Below are positions 10,560 to 22,410 of a stretch of 64,000 nt of DNA, in pieces. Made by a program: the position numbers and the translations under genes. Source of the stretch: Prorocentrum cordatum (lineage: Eukaryota; Sar; Dinophyceae; Prorocentrales; Prorocentraceae). Where the stretch lies: assembly GCA_963575745.1 (NCBI GenBank), contig CAUYUJ010016907.1, positions 17,501 through 81,500 on the forward strand, given 5' to 3'. A model generated the notes under the pieces. The model saw nothing but the letters and a program-made list of their open reading frames with translations, made no database searches and had not been told where the DNA came from. How positions within the stretch are numbered: position 1 is the first letter of the stretch; each line of letters opens with the position of its first letter.

Positions 10560-11640
10560 AGCCGCTGAGCAGCTCCAGGGCGCACTGTAGTGACTGGATC
10601 TCCGCGTAGCCACTCTCCTACACAGGGCCTGGGACACTTCCGCGCGCGCCCCCTCTCTGCGCCACGCGAGCGCCCATGGGGGTGACGGCCCGCCCAACCC
10701 TCGCGTGAGCTCCCTCCACTCTGGGAAGAAAGCCGAGCCGTCGACGCAGGCGTCGCCGCCGGCCTCTTCCCAGCGCAGCGAGCCCCCTCGTCGGCGCCCC
10801 TCTTGCTGGGCGGGCCGAGGGGCCTCATGCAGCCAAAGACTGGTCGGGCACCTGCCCACGCCGATGGCCTCGCCCTCAGCAGCCACGCCGGCTCGCCTGA
10901 CATCGCCGAAGTCCAGGCGGGCCGCCACCTCAGCCGCGCCGCCGCAGCAGAAAGCCCCGTGCTTCGCAACCCCTGGCTACGCCTCGCAGAGAACGCAGGC
11001 GGGGCCCAGCACCGCCAGCCCCTTGCAGAGGCCGGCCTGCATGACCAGCCCTCCGCAGAAAAGCGACTCCACAAGGGCCGCCTGCCCGGCTTCCCCTTTC
11101 AAGCGAAACGCGGCCAGGGCAGCCCTCGCTGGGTAGAGCGTCGGCGGCCCTCTGAGCACCCCTCCAAAGCGTTCCTCCAGCAGCATCCCCATGAGCGCAC
11201 GGCGGGCACCTGCCTCGGTTAGCTGGCGGACCCGCTTGGGGCTGCAGGACTGAAGGTCGATCAGGTCACCCTCGTCCGTCTTCCAGGCCCTCCAGCTCTC
11301 GGCCGATCAGCCGATCCTAAGGAGGGCGAGCTTGACCGCGTCGGCAGGGCCTTTCACCTGCGCCCACGCGACGGGCTGGGCCGCCACAAACGCCGCCTCC
11401 ATGCTGGAGTCGCCGCGCGGCGCCACGAAAACACCCCTGGCCCAGGCCCCCAGCGGCAGCGCAGGCGTGGTCCACGCGCCAGCCCTGTCCAGGCTACAGC
11501 GCAAACTGCAGCGTCCTGTTCTTGCTGCCCGCAGCCCCAGCCTGCGCCTGGCCGTTGACGGCCCTGGCCTTCTACAGCGCCACCGCCGGCGCGCCGACGA
11601 CCCTGGCCCCGTGGGGGATGGGCACCTAGCCACCGCACAT
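10560..11640 (-). pseudogene. RNase H-like 3' region of the second retrotransposon
   Basis: ESGYAEIQSLQCALELLSGS (about 10,620-10,560) matches the RNase H start seen at 2.17 kb (SGYAEVHGLKRVLQETG), and the DNA around it is shared (CCGCGTAGCCACTCT in both places). Upstream, several Cys-containing stretches (ESLFCGGLVMQAGLCKG, LAVLGPACVLCEA near 11,000) suggest a zinc-binding segment between RT and RNase H. No full RNase H catalytic set is preserved before the sequence runs into the neighbouring element. Confidence 0.4.
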
Positions 11641-11799
11641 GAAGATGTTGTCCAGCTTGGCTACTGCACGACGAAGCGCCATGTGGCGCGGCGACCTGGC
11701 CGCCAGGCGCGCCATACGACTGCGAAGGACCGACCAACCGCGACGCATTCGCCCTCAGGCCGAAGACGACCCAAATTCTCCACCGCTTCTTCAGCCCGA

Positions 11800-12720
11800 G
11801 GTCCCATATCCTCAGTCGGTACGGAATGCACCCCCCTGCCGCCTCGCCGCTGCCCACGATTTTCCCACTAGCCGAGGAGATCTTGAGGCCCTCCGCCTGT
11901 AGCTTCTGGCAGTGGTCCCTCGCCGACCCGAAGATCGCGCACTCGACGTCCCTAAACTTACCGTACACCACCAGCCTGATGTCGTCCACCACCACGTAGC
12001 CACACACAGACTGACACGCCGCCATGACCGCACCCATCGACGACAGCAGAACGACACGCAGCAAGATCGTCGCGCACGCGCAGCCCGCCACGATCGACGC
12101 GCCCAGCCACACCTCCTCCGATATACAGCGGCTGAAGCACAGCCTGCGAAGCCATGCGTAGCTGCGACGGACCAGCGTCAGTCGTCGCAGCCAGCCGAAG
12201 GCGGTGTCGGCGAGCCGCCGCCACCAAGCCCTCGTGGGTGACCGTCTCGCTCGCCTTCGACAGGTCGGCCATGGTCGTATCGAGCGCTGCTTCAGGGCGG
12301 CCGCCACGCTGGCATCGTGGGCCCGAAGCCAGACCGCAACTTCGCAGGAACACCCCGCATCACCGAAGAAGAAACCTCTTCTGCGGGCCGCCTCCCACTT
12401 GAGCGCGTCGACCCCGCGGACCTTCCCCAGGAGTCTGATGAGGCTGCTGAGTAGCCCGATGGGGCGCCAGCCTCCGCCAGGCTTGGCCAGGAAGAAAATG
12501 AGCAACATGTGGACCTGCTCGGGGGTCCTGCTGGCGGCCTCCGGCACGGTCAGCAGCATCCCCAGCGCCTCCCAGCCCCCGTCGCCCAGGTGGCCGACGG
12601 CGCGGGGCTTGATCGCGTCCGCCCCCAGCATTGTGGCAGGCTTGAGGGAGCTAGCCGCCTTGACCAAAGCCGCCGCGGTTGGCGGCTCCCCGACCTCCTC
12701 CACATGCTTCTCTGGCAGAG
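11800..12720 (-). pseudogene. Reverse transcriptase domain of the second retrotransposon
   Basis: One frame reads LGADAIKPRAVGHLGDGGWE, then LLIFFLAKPGGGWRPIGLLS (plus about 12,440-12,510), the hydrophobic-K-P-G-GG-RPI block before the palm. A second frame supplies TTMADLSKASETVTHEGLV (about 12,215-12,275), motif A with its Asp. The first frame then resumes with GASIVAGCACATILLRVVLL (motif B, about 12,050-12,110) and GYVVVDDIRLVVYGKF (about 11,950-12,000), a VDD motif C. The A-motif Phe is Ser here and two frames are needed, so the copy is not functional. Confidence 0.7.
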
Positions 12721-13599
12721 CCTCCTCCAGATCCATCGGCAACACTTCACGATTCCTCCATATCTCCGGGCACTCCTCCACCAAGCAATCCAGAGGGCCG
12801 CGATGCCTACAGGTCCGTCCTCGCCTTTGACGTCCGCCGCCCAGCCCATGGGGGCTCGGCAGAAGGCGCGGGCAGCTCCCCCACCACCTCGCGCCGCCTT
12901 CTGGGCCCACCCACGCCAGGCCCCCTCTCGAGCCAGCGCGAATCCGTCCTCGATGTGTGCCGCGACTCTTCCGGCACCCTGCTCCAGGCAATGGATCTCC
13001 GCGAACGTGAGCCGGTTCAACCTTCGCAGCTTCCGACGCCACTGGGCCGCTTTGCCGCGCGCGAGCCCTGACGAGGCCAGCTCGCTGCCGACCTCGGCAC
13101 GAATCGCCGCTCGTTGCCCACGCGCCACCGCCCTGGCCCTCGGATCGCTCAGCCGTCGCGCCTCACGGCCAGCCTCCCAGTGCTGCACTGACCATGCGCG
13201 AGTGAGTCGCTTCTGGGCTACCCTTGACATGCGGTCCGCTGCTGGGCAGGAGCACCTCTTGCAACTCACTGCGCGGCCTGGCCTCTCGACGCAAATACTT
13301 GCCCGCCTCTCGGTTGCAGATGTGGTACCGACCAAGCAGGTCGGCCTCCATAAACTTAGTGAACTTCCCGTAGAAGCAATTAACCTCCGCCCGGGGTGGG
13401 CATCTGCCCCAGTCCTCTGGGGGCGCCAGGTACCCAGCCCCCCCCGTGGCTGGCCCCCCCTCCACGAACCTCGCAGCACGGTTGCCGCTTGACTGGATCC
13501 AAGCTCTCGCTTCAAAGGACTGCGCCCCTCTGCGCCGCCTCCGATGGGACGCCCACCCCCTGCGCCACGCCACCTCCATGGCCGCCGGGGCCCTCGGCA

Positions 13600-14110
13600 T
13601 CTCAATTCCTGCCGACGGCATCGGCCACCCGCTCGAGCGGCATCGGCCAAGAAATTGGGAAGGCGAGGGGCGTCGACCACCCGCTCGTCAGCGGCCCTCG
13701 ACCCTCCCCCTATGCCAAGGCCCATCCTGCCAGGGCTCTCTCCCCTCTGCTTCTCACGAGGGCTCGGGCCCCAAGCATATCCGCCCCCGCGGACGGCATC
13801 GGCCGCCTCGTCAGCGGCGTCGGCAGGCGACTCGGGGAGGTGAGAGACTTCGACCACCCGCCAGTCAGCGGCCCTCAGCTCGCTCCCCACGCCTGGCCCT
13901 TCCCTGACGCACGCAAGGCTCTCGCCCGGCTCCTCCTTGCGAGCCCTGGGGGGCCAGGCAGATCCGCCCCTGCCAGCGGCATCGACCGCCCGCTCGTCAG
14001 CGGCGTCGGCAGGTAGCTCGGGATGGGGAAGGGTATCGACCACCCGCCAGTCCGCGGTCCCCCGCACCACCCCAATGCCTGGCCCCTTACTCGCAGCCTG
14101 CGGCTGCGGG
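13600..14110 (-). repeat. ~180-bp tandem repeat between EN and RT of the second retrotransposon
   Basis: Units start near 13664, 13844 and 14026, each beginning with a CGACCACCCGC..GTC block and ending in GGCGTCGGCAGG-like sequence; a partial unit lies to the left. The length is close to a multiple of 3, so the minus strand keeps an open frame with a ~60-residue repeat (AADWRVVD..., AADWRVVE..., AADERVVD..., each followed by an (A/V)DAADE-like acidic stretch). The copies have diverged but kept the frame, which suggests the repeat was translated while the element was active. Confidence 0.65.
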
Positions 14111-14589
14111 GCTACGTCGCCTCAGAGGAAGCTAAAAACGACTGCCCGGTCACCTCCGGCGTCACCGCGACAACGCCGCAGCGCTGCCTCGCCCAGCGCC
14201 ACGGCGCAGACCTCCGCCCCCAGCTCGGGCCGCGGCACCGACAGAGCATCATCACCGCGGCCGTCGCGCGCGAACGCGGGCTTCGCGCCGACAGCGCGGC
14301 CCTCGTCGCCCCCGTCGTCAGCCTCGCGCCGCCCACTGTCTGGACACAGCACAGCTAATGCCGCGGGCGCCTCGCCCACAGACTCAACCTCCCCCCGTGG
14401 CCAGCCCATCCTCGCCAGGGCCCATCGCAGCCTGCGAGTGGGGAGGGCCCAGTCAGGCGGCCTGGGTCGCGGCCCGACTGGGCGCCGCGCCGGGAAGGCC
14501 CTGGGCCCCTTCAGCACTGGGCGACGCCCAGCAGCCCCTCGCTGCCCCAGGTCGAGCCGCACTGGCCAACGCGGTACCAGCATCTCATC

Positions 14590-15160
14590 GAGCCTCCTGT
14601 AATCACGCACCAGCTCTCAACCTGCTGGAGACAACGAACCAGTTCAGCTCGTTGCCGCTGCCATTGTGGCACGTGACCACTCCTGGCGTCACTGTCATGC
14701 CGTCCACAGCCTGCGACCAACCCCACTCGTTCACTGTGCTTGCAATTCCCATCGCCACCGATGACGCACTGCACGGTGGCGCGGGTGAGGCACCTCCCAA
14801 GCTGCCCCAGGAGTCGATTCGACTCACAGCCCAAGCACATGCCCGTGGCCAGGTAGACCAAGACTGCCAAGAAGCCGCCGCGGACCCCGCAGCTCACCCA
14901 CCGCGCGATAACCCGCTAGCTCGGAAGCGCAGGTCCCCGAGGCGGATCCCCCATGCCGACGCGGCAGCGGACGCCGATGGCAACACCACAGGGCAGGCCG
15001 CCTGTCGGTCCTCACCGACTCGCTGAAAGCGATATTCCAACCCTCGCGGCGGCAGGCCTGCTCGACTCCCGCCTTGGCGCCAGGCGCCACCTCAACCTCC
15101 TGCAGGGAGACCACGTCGCTGAACGCGCCCTGATGCAGCCACTTTATCATGCTCCTCCTG
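14590..15160 (-). pseudogene. Endonuclease domain of the second retrotransposon
   Basis: The frame starting near 15150 reads MIKWLHQGAFSDVVSLQEVE, containing the catalytic LQE block. A second frame gives VLVYLATGMCLGCESNRLLG and VQCVIGGDGNCKHSERVG (plus about 14,745-14,790), the GGD-N block where family members usually have GGDWN. A third gives TPGVVTCHNGSGNELNWFVV then SSRL (about 14,690-14,630), the T...S..D/N-hydrophobic block near the end of the fold. Three frames for one domain of under 600 bp shows heavy decay. Confidence 0.6.
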
Positions 15161-15220
15161 GACGTCGCGTTGGCAGTATCCAGCCTCCAGGTCCTGAATC
15201 ACGTCGGGCACGCTGGAGCC

Positions 15221-16510
15221 TCAGACGAGCCCCGATCGACGGCTCCACCTCCTCCTACTCCTCCTCCTCCCCCTCCTCCTCCTCCTCCTTTGAGCTGCTT
15301 GGCGGGCGGAAAAGGGCTCCCAGGAGGCCTCGCACACCTCCCCGAGCCCGCGGCGTCCTCCCCCGTCCAGCTTGGACAACTTCACGAAGAACTCCGCACT
15401 CTCGAGGTTGACACCGCTGTCGTCGTGACCAGCTGAGCCAGCAGGACCAGCCCCATCAGCAGGCGATTCAATGGAGCTCTGGCCCATGTCGTCGTCCTCG
15501 AAGGGGATGATGACTGTCTCCGCCTCGACTTGCTTGCGCAGCGCCTCGGCCTTGGCATCCAAGGTGATCCTGGCCTGCTTGATAGCCTCCCCGGCTGCGC
15601 CGCCGTGCTCCGCCTGGACCTCATCGAAGGCGGCCATGCCCTCCAACGTATTGGCAAGACTGCCAGCGTGGGGGGGACTTCGAGCCTGGCGGGAGGCCGA
15701 CTGCCTGGACCCGCTTGGTCTGCTCGAGTTGCGCCTGAGCTTCGCCGAGCTTCCTATCTGCAGTGGAAAATGCGTGGGCCTCTCGGGCCCTCTCCTCAGC
15801 CTCCTTCTGCTCGGCCGCACGCGCCTTCGCCTGCTTGCCGAGCCGCTCGACCTTGCAGAAACAGGACTGGAGCACCTGCGAGTAGGACCTCGGTTTCTCC
15901 TCCTAGGGCGGCACAGGACTCGGCTGCAACTTGGCCTTGTCGGCCTCTGCGAGGACCACACCGCACGCCCCCAGCTGTGCGATGAGGGCGGCCGCGGCTT
16001 GCTTGCCACATGCCACATGCCGCCTCCGTCCCTTCAGCGCCACCACTTGCCTGGGCGTCCACGGGCGCCGCCTGCAGCACCTCGGACTTGGCCTTGCCTC
16101 CTCTGCCAGCAGTCGCCTGCCTCGCGCCTCCTCCTCTGAGCACCCCTCGCGGGTTCTGCAGCTGCTTGGCGCCTGCCGCTGCTTCCGAAGCCCGCTGGCG
16201 GACCGCCGAAGGGGCTGAGTGGTTGCGCCCGCGACAGGACAGCCAGCAGGCCCAGTTCCCCTCCGCGCCGCAGACACCACAGCCCCAGGTCGGCTTGCAC
16301 GACCCAGGCAGGATCGTCCCACCGCCGCCGGGCGCGCCGCCACCGCCGCGCGGCGAGGGCCCACGCTGCCACGGATGCCCTCCGCCCGCGCCGCCCGAGC
16401 CGCCGTCGGCCCACGAGGCGCGCCGCGCCGCGCGGGGGCCAACCGACGCGGCTGGGCCAGCGGTCGAAGCCATGGGAGCCGAGGAATCGGCTGCGGGAAG
16501 GACGCAATCG
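15221..16510 (-). pseudogene. ORF1-like region: zinc finger plus coiled coil
   Basis: The first frame reads WGCGVCGAEGNWACWLSC then RGRN (near 16220-16300), a W-x-C-x2-C...N-W...C finger of the kind seen in ORF1 of non-LTR elements. Gly/Pro-rich DNA precedes it. Downstream, other frames give a charged heptad-like segment (KVERLGKQAKARAAEQKEAE and what follows, about 15,860-15,720) and DEVQAEHGGAAGEAIKQARI then LDAKAEALRKQVEAETVI (about 15,620-15,490), both predicted coiled coil by eye. The region ends in acidic and Ser-rich sequence and a CCT microsatellite. Probably an RNA-binding, self-associating ORF1 product, now frameshifted. Confidence 0.5.
15246..15290. repeat. (CCT)n microsatellite inside retrotransposon ORF1
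   Basis: About fifteen CCT/TCC triplets with a few substitutions. It reads as poly-Arg (CGN/AGG) on the element's strand and may have expanded after insertion. Confidence 0.85.
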
Positions 16511-17076
16511 TGAAAGCTTAGCTCTCTGAAGGCTGCCAGTGCCCGTGCGCGCACGGCGCCTTGAAGTTTGCACGCATAAGACCCACTCCCTTGAGAGCCC
16601 AGAAAGCCTCTCCTCCTCAGCCTCCCCCTCCTCCTCCTTCTCCTCCCTCTGCTCCTCCTCCTTCTTTCGTCCTGATCCTCTTTCCTCCGTTGGCGGCGAG
16701 CGAGGGGGGGAAGTTAGACGGCGGCCAGGCTTCTCAGAAGCCCTCGCGCCTTCTGAGAAGTTCTCTGTGTCGTCGGGGAAGGCCTCTCAGAAGGCCGGAG
16801 GTCTTCCGAGCCTTCCGAGAAGGCCCGCCCCCTCTCACTTCCCCCCTGGGCTCGCAGGCGACCCTGTGGGCCCACACCGCAGGTCACTCTGGCGGCTCTG
16901 GCGAAGGGTCACTCTGACGTGCAGCCGAAGATGTTCATCCCGCGCCGCTTGTCGGCGGCACCAGTGCCCGAGACCGGCCTCTGGAGGGCCGACACGGCGG
17001 AAGGAGCGGGCGCCTCGATGCGCTCCGAGCCGCGGGATACCTGCCTAGGAGGACGCCAACCGTGCACCCTGCGTAC
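16511..17076. other. Non-coding GC-rich spacer with CCT-rich patch
   Basis: No recognisable gene. A pyrimidine-rich patch of CCT triplets lies at 16,615-16,670, and a run of short imperfect repeats of the type CTTCTGAGAAG (palindromic) lies at about 16,730-16,830. Confidence 0.5.
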
Positions 17077-17296
17077 ACCGATCCTGGCCAGGCTCGCCCT
17101 CGGCCCAGGATCGGTACATACGCCCTCCGGGAGGAGGGAGGAGGGAGGAGGAGGAGGAGGAGGAGGAGGAGGAGGAGGAGGAGGAGGGAGGAGGAGGGAG
17201 GAGGAGAGGAGGAGGAGGAGGGAGGAGGAGGGAGGAGGAGGAGGAGGAGGCACGTGCACCGATCCTGGGCCCAGGGTCAGCCTGGCCAGGATCGGT
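17077..17296. repeat. Inverted repeat of two 39-bp palindromic modules around a (GGA)n tract
   Basis: Left module 17077-17115 and right module 17258-17296 are reverse complements of each other at 36 of 39 positions. Each module is itself a near-palindrome: it starts with ACCGATCCTGG and ends with CCAGGATCGGT. Between them is an almost pure GGA/GGAGGA purine tract of about 120 bases. The structure can fold as two small hairpins or one large one. Its symmetry makes the same peptide (LGPGSVH) appear in frames on both strands, which is a reading artefact and not a gene. Confidence 0.85.
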
Positions 17297-17450
17297 GCAG
17301 GTACACAGTCGGTGCCCGCCGATCTGGCTCCCTCGACCCTCGCGGCCGCTCCGGAGCGCTCCAGAACGCTCTGGGAGCTCCGGAAGGCTCTACTACGAGG
17401 GTTCATCCCGGCCCAGGCCCCGCCCGACAACCTAGAGGCCTCCTAGACGT

Positions 17451-17670
17451 GGTCCGAGCGGGTGGGGTCGAAGGATCGCGCCACATCGCCAACGCCTCCC
17501 CGATTCATCGGCGACGTCGGCGATGCATCGGCGCACATCGGCGCAGAGAAACTCGGGCTCCACGTCCAGCCACATCGCCGATGCCTCGGCGATGAGGCGG
17601 CTCCACGTCCAGCCACATCGCCGATGCCTCGGCGATGAGGCGCGATCCTCCGACCCCACCTCCTCGGACC
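17451..17670. repeat. ~220-bp element with 32-bp terminal inverted repeats and internal duplication
   Basis: The left arm 17451-17482 and right arm 17639-17670 are complementary at 29 of 32 positions, beginning GGTCCGAG and ending GGATCGCGCC. Inside is a 42-bp direct duplication (units starting CTCCACGTCCAGCCACATCG at about 17,557 and 17,601) and many short ATCGCCGAT/ATCGGCGAT palindromes. It resembles a miniature inverted-repeat element; flanking target duplication is not clear. Confidence 0.7.
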
Positions 17671-18340
17671 CCATCTGAGACGCCTTGAGTCTCGATGTCC
17701 GCCTCGAGCCGCAGGGCACCCGGGCCCCTGGGCCCGCTGGAGGCCGTCCTCGTGCTCGGCCTGCCCCTCTGGAGGCGCCGCAGTCGCCATGCCGCGGCGC
17801 CGCCGGGCGCGCCAGAGGGCGCGACGGCCCACGGGGGGCGCCACCGCAGCGGCGCGCGCTGCGCGCGCCCTGAGCGCCGCCGCGCTGGGCAGGGCGCCTG
17901 CGTGAGCCCAGCACCGCGGCGATTCTTGCGCGCGTGCGCGAAGCGGCGAGCACCCGACAGACATAGAGATCGCGACGAATCTGTTTTGACAGTGTTAAGC
18001 CTTTGGGGGCCCTCGCAGGGCACTGGACCGTCAGAAAACAACTTGGGATGAAAAACTGGCCCTGGGGAGAGGATCGGGACTTCCAGGACCCCCGTACTGA
18101 AAAAAGCGAGGTGTCGAAAGTCTGGGGACTGTGTGACACTGGCCGTTGTCATACCACCCCCTGGATGGAAACGTGATGATCGGCACTATGCGAGGGAACA
18201 ACCCCTGGGTCTTCGCTACTCGATAAAAACCTCAAGCTTCGACCATCGATCGATCCCAAGATGACTCCCAGACAGACTCGTGACCCGCACGGAGGAACGG
18301 CGACGCAGGGGTGGACGAGTTGCGCGGTTGTCAGGACAGC
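17671..18340. other. No gene recognised
   Basis: Very GC-rich to about 17,940, then mixed composition. Open frames here are short or low-complexity (Arg/Pro/Ala), overlap on both strands, and contain no motif I can name. Confidence 0.5.
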
Positions 18341-18590
18341 CCAAACGAAGTCGCCACTCTTTGGCGGCGTGAAAAGCGACTGGATAATACCCTGCGAGGA
18401 CTTCTCAGGCGATATCGCCACTCTCAAGCGGCATGAAGATGGATCTGCAATTTGTTTCTGAAGAAGTCCCATGCGAAATCGCCACCTTCGGGTACCATGG
18501 CAAATTTTCAGATCGCCCTGGAAGGCGATCTGAAAGTTTTGGTTGAGGAAGACTCAGGCGGAATCGCACTTTCAGACGCTGACCCCATTT
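18340..18590. repeat. Degenerate ~65-80-bp tandem repeat
   Basis: The core ATCGCCACT/ATCGCCACC recurs at about 18,347, 18,413, 18,478 and (as AATCGCACTT) 18,562, each followed by a G/C-rich hairpin-like stretch and then a GGCGAT or GAAGTC. Spacing is irregular, so the array is old. Confidence 0.45.
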
Positions 18591-19590
18591 GGCCTTCTTA
18601 ATATTACTAGGGGTGGAAAATGCATTTGAAATTCCCAGATCGGCCCCAACTCCAACATTGTGCCCCGTGGGCTTAAGGGAGGCCAACCGTGTCTTTCTCA
18701 ATCCCCACGGTCTCCACTTTTTGATCCAGCAGGTTGTAGGCTAACAAAGTGATCGTGGCCCAAGGTACCCCTCCTAGCTTTTCGCGCCTCTTTGGACAAA
18801 CCTACGGCCTCTTCGGGGGTGCTCCAGAGGCCGTGTGATATGTTTTCCCCCGTGTAATTCTGGGAGGAGACAAAGGAAAGCTGAGGGAATGGTACGCGAC
18901 AAATCTCTGCAGTGACGAAGGCAAAAACCTGCAATGGCCCCTGACTCGGGACGACTCAGGACTCGGGCGGAGGGGGGAAGAGGAAAGAGGAGGAGAAGAC
19001 GAGGAGGAGGAAGCGTGGGCAGCGTGTGGTTGCCAAAAACGGCTGTCACGCGCATCGCCTGTTGATGATCCTGGCCCGTGCCAAAAGGAAATAAAGCACA
19101 AGCCACAATGAGAGGGAAAGGGAGAAGAGAAGAGAAGAGGGCGAAGAGAGAACGAGGAGAGAAAGGGAGAAGAGAAGAGGGGCGGGAAAGCCGGCAGCGA
19201 CACGCAGAGCGCACGAAGCAAGACAGGGGCTGTCCTGCGCACGCAGCCGAGCTTCGTTGCAGGCGGGTGCCCGGACGGACGGGGCAGTCAGAGAGATGCT
19301 GCAGTGCAGCGCTGGGAGGGCGAAGACGAGAGGAAGCACGACAAGACAGCTACGTAGAGTCAAGGACAGTACTACAGAAACCCGAGCGCCAGCACTCGCC
19401 CACGACTGAGACCACCTAATAGTGATGCAACTGAGACTCAATAGCGAGGCGAAACGGTGCTGAACTAAGTGCGATGCCTGGAGCCGTATGATAGGTCTCC
19501 CTGAGAAAGCTGGGGCCACGTTGGGCCAAGGTCACCTCTGGCAACACCCGCTGCGGTCGTGGCCAAAGAGGTGCCCCCCGCCGCGCACAG
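18591..19590. other. No gene recognised; purine-rich patch
   Basis: A purine-rich GGGAGAAGAGAAGAG stretch lies at about 19,105-19,190. Open frames on the minus strand across it are Ser/Leu/Phe-rich low-complexity translations. Nothing else is supported. Confidence 0.45.
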
Positions 19591-19594
19591 ACCA

Positions 19595-19990
19595 GCCCGT
19601 TTGGGCAAGACCCTGGGTCGCGGTCAGGGTCGCGACCAGGGTCAGAATCGCAACCGCAGTCGAGGTCGCAGCCAGGGTCGAAACCATAGTGGTCGGGACG
19701 AGGACCATCAGCAGGGTCAAGATCGGATTATCAAGGCAGGGTTCGATGCCAGGGTGAGTACAGAGTTCGGGACTAAAGCTGCGACCAAGGTCGCAATTCG
19801 GTCAAGACCTCGATCACACTGGGGCCGCGACCAGGTCACGTCTGGAAAAGGACCAGGGTCGGGACTTAGGGTCCGCGTCGCGGTTAGGACAGGGGTTGGG
19901 ACAGGGTCAGAACTGGGACCCAAGTCAAAGAAACAGGGACTAACACAACCGGGGCCGCGACCAGGTCCACCTCGTATCACCAAACAGCCC
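19595..19990. repeat. Degenerate array of a GGTCGCGACC-type palindromic unit
   Basis: Motifs such as GGTCGCGACCAGGGTC, GAGGTCGCAGCCAGGGTC, AAGGTCGCAATTCGGTC and GGGGCCGCGACCAGGTC recur about every 12-36 bases. The unit is close to its own reverse complement, so both strands look alike. Long frames on either strand are products of this periodicity. Confidence 0.65.
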
Positions 19991-20870
19991 GCGCATGGCC
20001 AAGGAAACAAACGAAAAACGGAGCGATGGAACAGTCGCACACCGAACGCAAATGCAAAATGAGATGGCACCGCCGCCTAATTTGGTTTGACTGGCGAGTC
20101 CCCCCTCGATGCTTCACTGATGCTCGCCCACTTCCCTTCTCACTGGAATCCACCCAGCAACTGTTTCTGTTCGGGGAGGCTGCTGGGGAAACGGCAACCC
20201 TCAAGAGTTCTCTGAAAGCAGGGGGGATGCTGCGAGACGGCCAGCGGCAACGAAAACGTCGCCGTCGTCAAGGGAGGCAGGCTCCGTCAGGGGTGGAGGG
20301 CTGCGCGACGCCGACGACGGCAGGCCCGAGCACGCGGCAGCCCTTTCTTTCGTCGGCGGCTAGGCAGAGTCACTGCGCCGGCGAGGAAGAGCACGCGACA
20401 ACACACCGCACAGGCCTGCGCACCCCCGCGGCCGCGCACGGCCTCAGACATGCGCAGGGCCACCAGGCCCCTGCGCTCCGCGGGGAGGGAAAGTGAAGCA
20501 GGACGGGCAGGAGGAATCGCGGGAGCTCGCGATGCCAGCAGAGTCCTGCACACTCGAGCGTCCAGCTCAGCTCGAGGCATTTGCGGAGGTCACTGGCGCG
20601 GGAGAGGAGCAGCGCAGAGACGGGCGCGTAGGAGCGTAGCGGGGGAGGGGGGGGAGACGGGGGCAAAGAACAACGATACTTGTAGGCCAGATACGGAACG
20701 ACTCGACGCGTGCGCATGAGCACAGGCGATCTCTGAGCTGGGCGACGCTGGGATGGCGAGAAGCAACGTGGCGAACCCACGCAACCAACCCACATGCCGC
20801 CGCCCGCGACCGCCATGAGGAGGCGAGAGGTGTGACCGACGATGTGTGAGGGATACTGACGCTGTGTGAG
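19991..20870. other. No gene recognised
   Basis: Mixed GC-rich DNA. Open frames of 90-156 codons occur on both strands but overlap, lack domain character and carry Arg/Ser/Ala-rich composition expected by chance at this GC. Confidence 0.45.
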
Positions 20871-20875
20871 GGATA

Positions 20876-21755
<880 letters not shown>

Positions 21756-21954
21756 CTACGGCATAACAGCATTGCGTGTGGCAGTCAGCTAGTGGAACAT
21801 GCAGCATTCTCGCATGTTCCTGCCTTATCTGCGCCAAGGTCAGCCGAGACCGCACTCACGTCTGACACTGCTGCTTCTCTCTCGTCGAAGATGTGGGGAC
21901 TTGGTCTACTTGAGTGACGACGCGACCTCAAAATATAATCCCCCTCCTCCTCTT

Positions 21955-21956
21955 CC

Positions 21957-22038
<82 letters not shown>

Positions 22039-22105
22039 CGTCCTCATCCTTTTCCTCCCACTGCTCTTCCTCCTCCTCCTCCTCCTCCTCCTCCTCCTCC
22101 TCGTC
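21955..22105. repeat. (CAT)n followed by (CCT)n microsatellite
   Basis: About 26 consecutive ATC triplets (21,957-22,036) are followed by CTC/TCC triplets to about 22,104. Open frames here (poly-His, poly-Ile, poly-Asp, poly-Glu) are translations of the repeat. Confidence 0.95.
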
Positions 22106-22342
22106 GTGTTCCGAAGAATTGCTTGCACTGCTCGACAGTACTGCGCCCGAATCACTCTGTACAGGGGGGGAAATCGTAGGCCGCCCGCGGCCCAGACCAG
22201 CCCCGAGCGGCCGGCTGTTCGGGATCGCTGAGAAGACCACTGGCCCCGACTCATCCCGCTCAGCCCCGACAGACCATTCGCCTTATGTTGCTCCCAGCGC
22301 ACTCAAGGACCACATCCCAGAAATAAGTTCGAGCACCCGGAA

Positions 22343-22410
22343 AAGTGTCGAAAGAGTGTCGAAAGCGTGTCGAAAGAGTGTCGAAACGGTGTCGGACGAG
22401 TGTCTCCCAG
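22343..22410. repeat. 10-bp tandem repeat (GTGTCGAAAG)
   Basis: Six consecutive units of GTGTCGAAAG with variants (GCGTGTCGAAAG, GGTGTCGGACGA) occupy about 68 bases downstream of the receptor-like gene's stop codon, on the 3' side of that gene. No function is apparent. Confidence 0.8.

Larger units (their letters stand above)
10560..16510 (-). mobile_element. Second non-LTR retrotransposon: ORF1-EN-repeat-RT-RNase H (decayed)
   Basis: On the minus strand from 16510 to about 10560 the order is ORF1 zinc finger, coiled coil, APE-like endonuclease, a 180-bp tandem repeat region, RT and RNase H. It differs in sequence and architecture from the neighbouring 2.3-10.4 kb element: no OTU domain, and an RNase H at the 3' end. 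Every domain is split by frame changes. Its 3' end is lost where the other element begins at 10.37-10.55 kb, which suggests truncation by, or insertion next to, that element. Confidence 0.65.
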
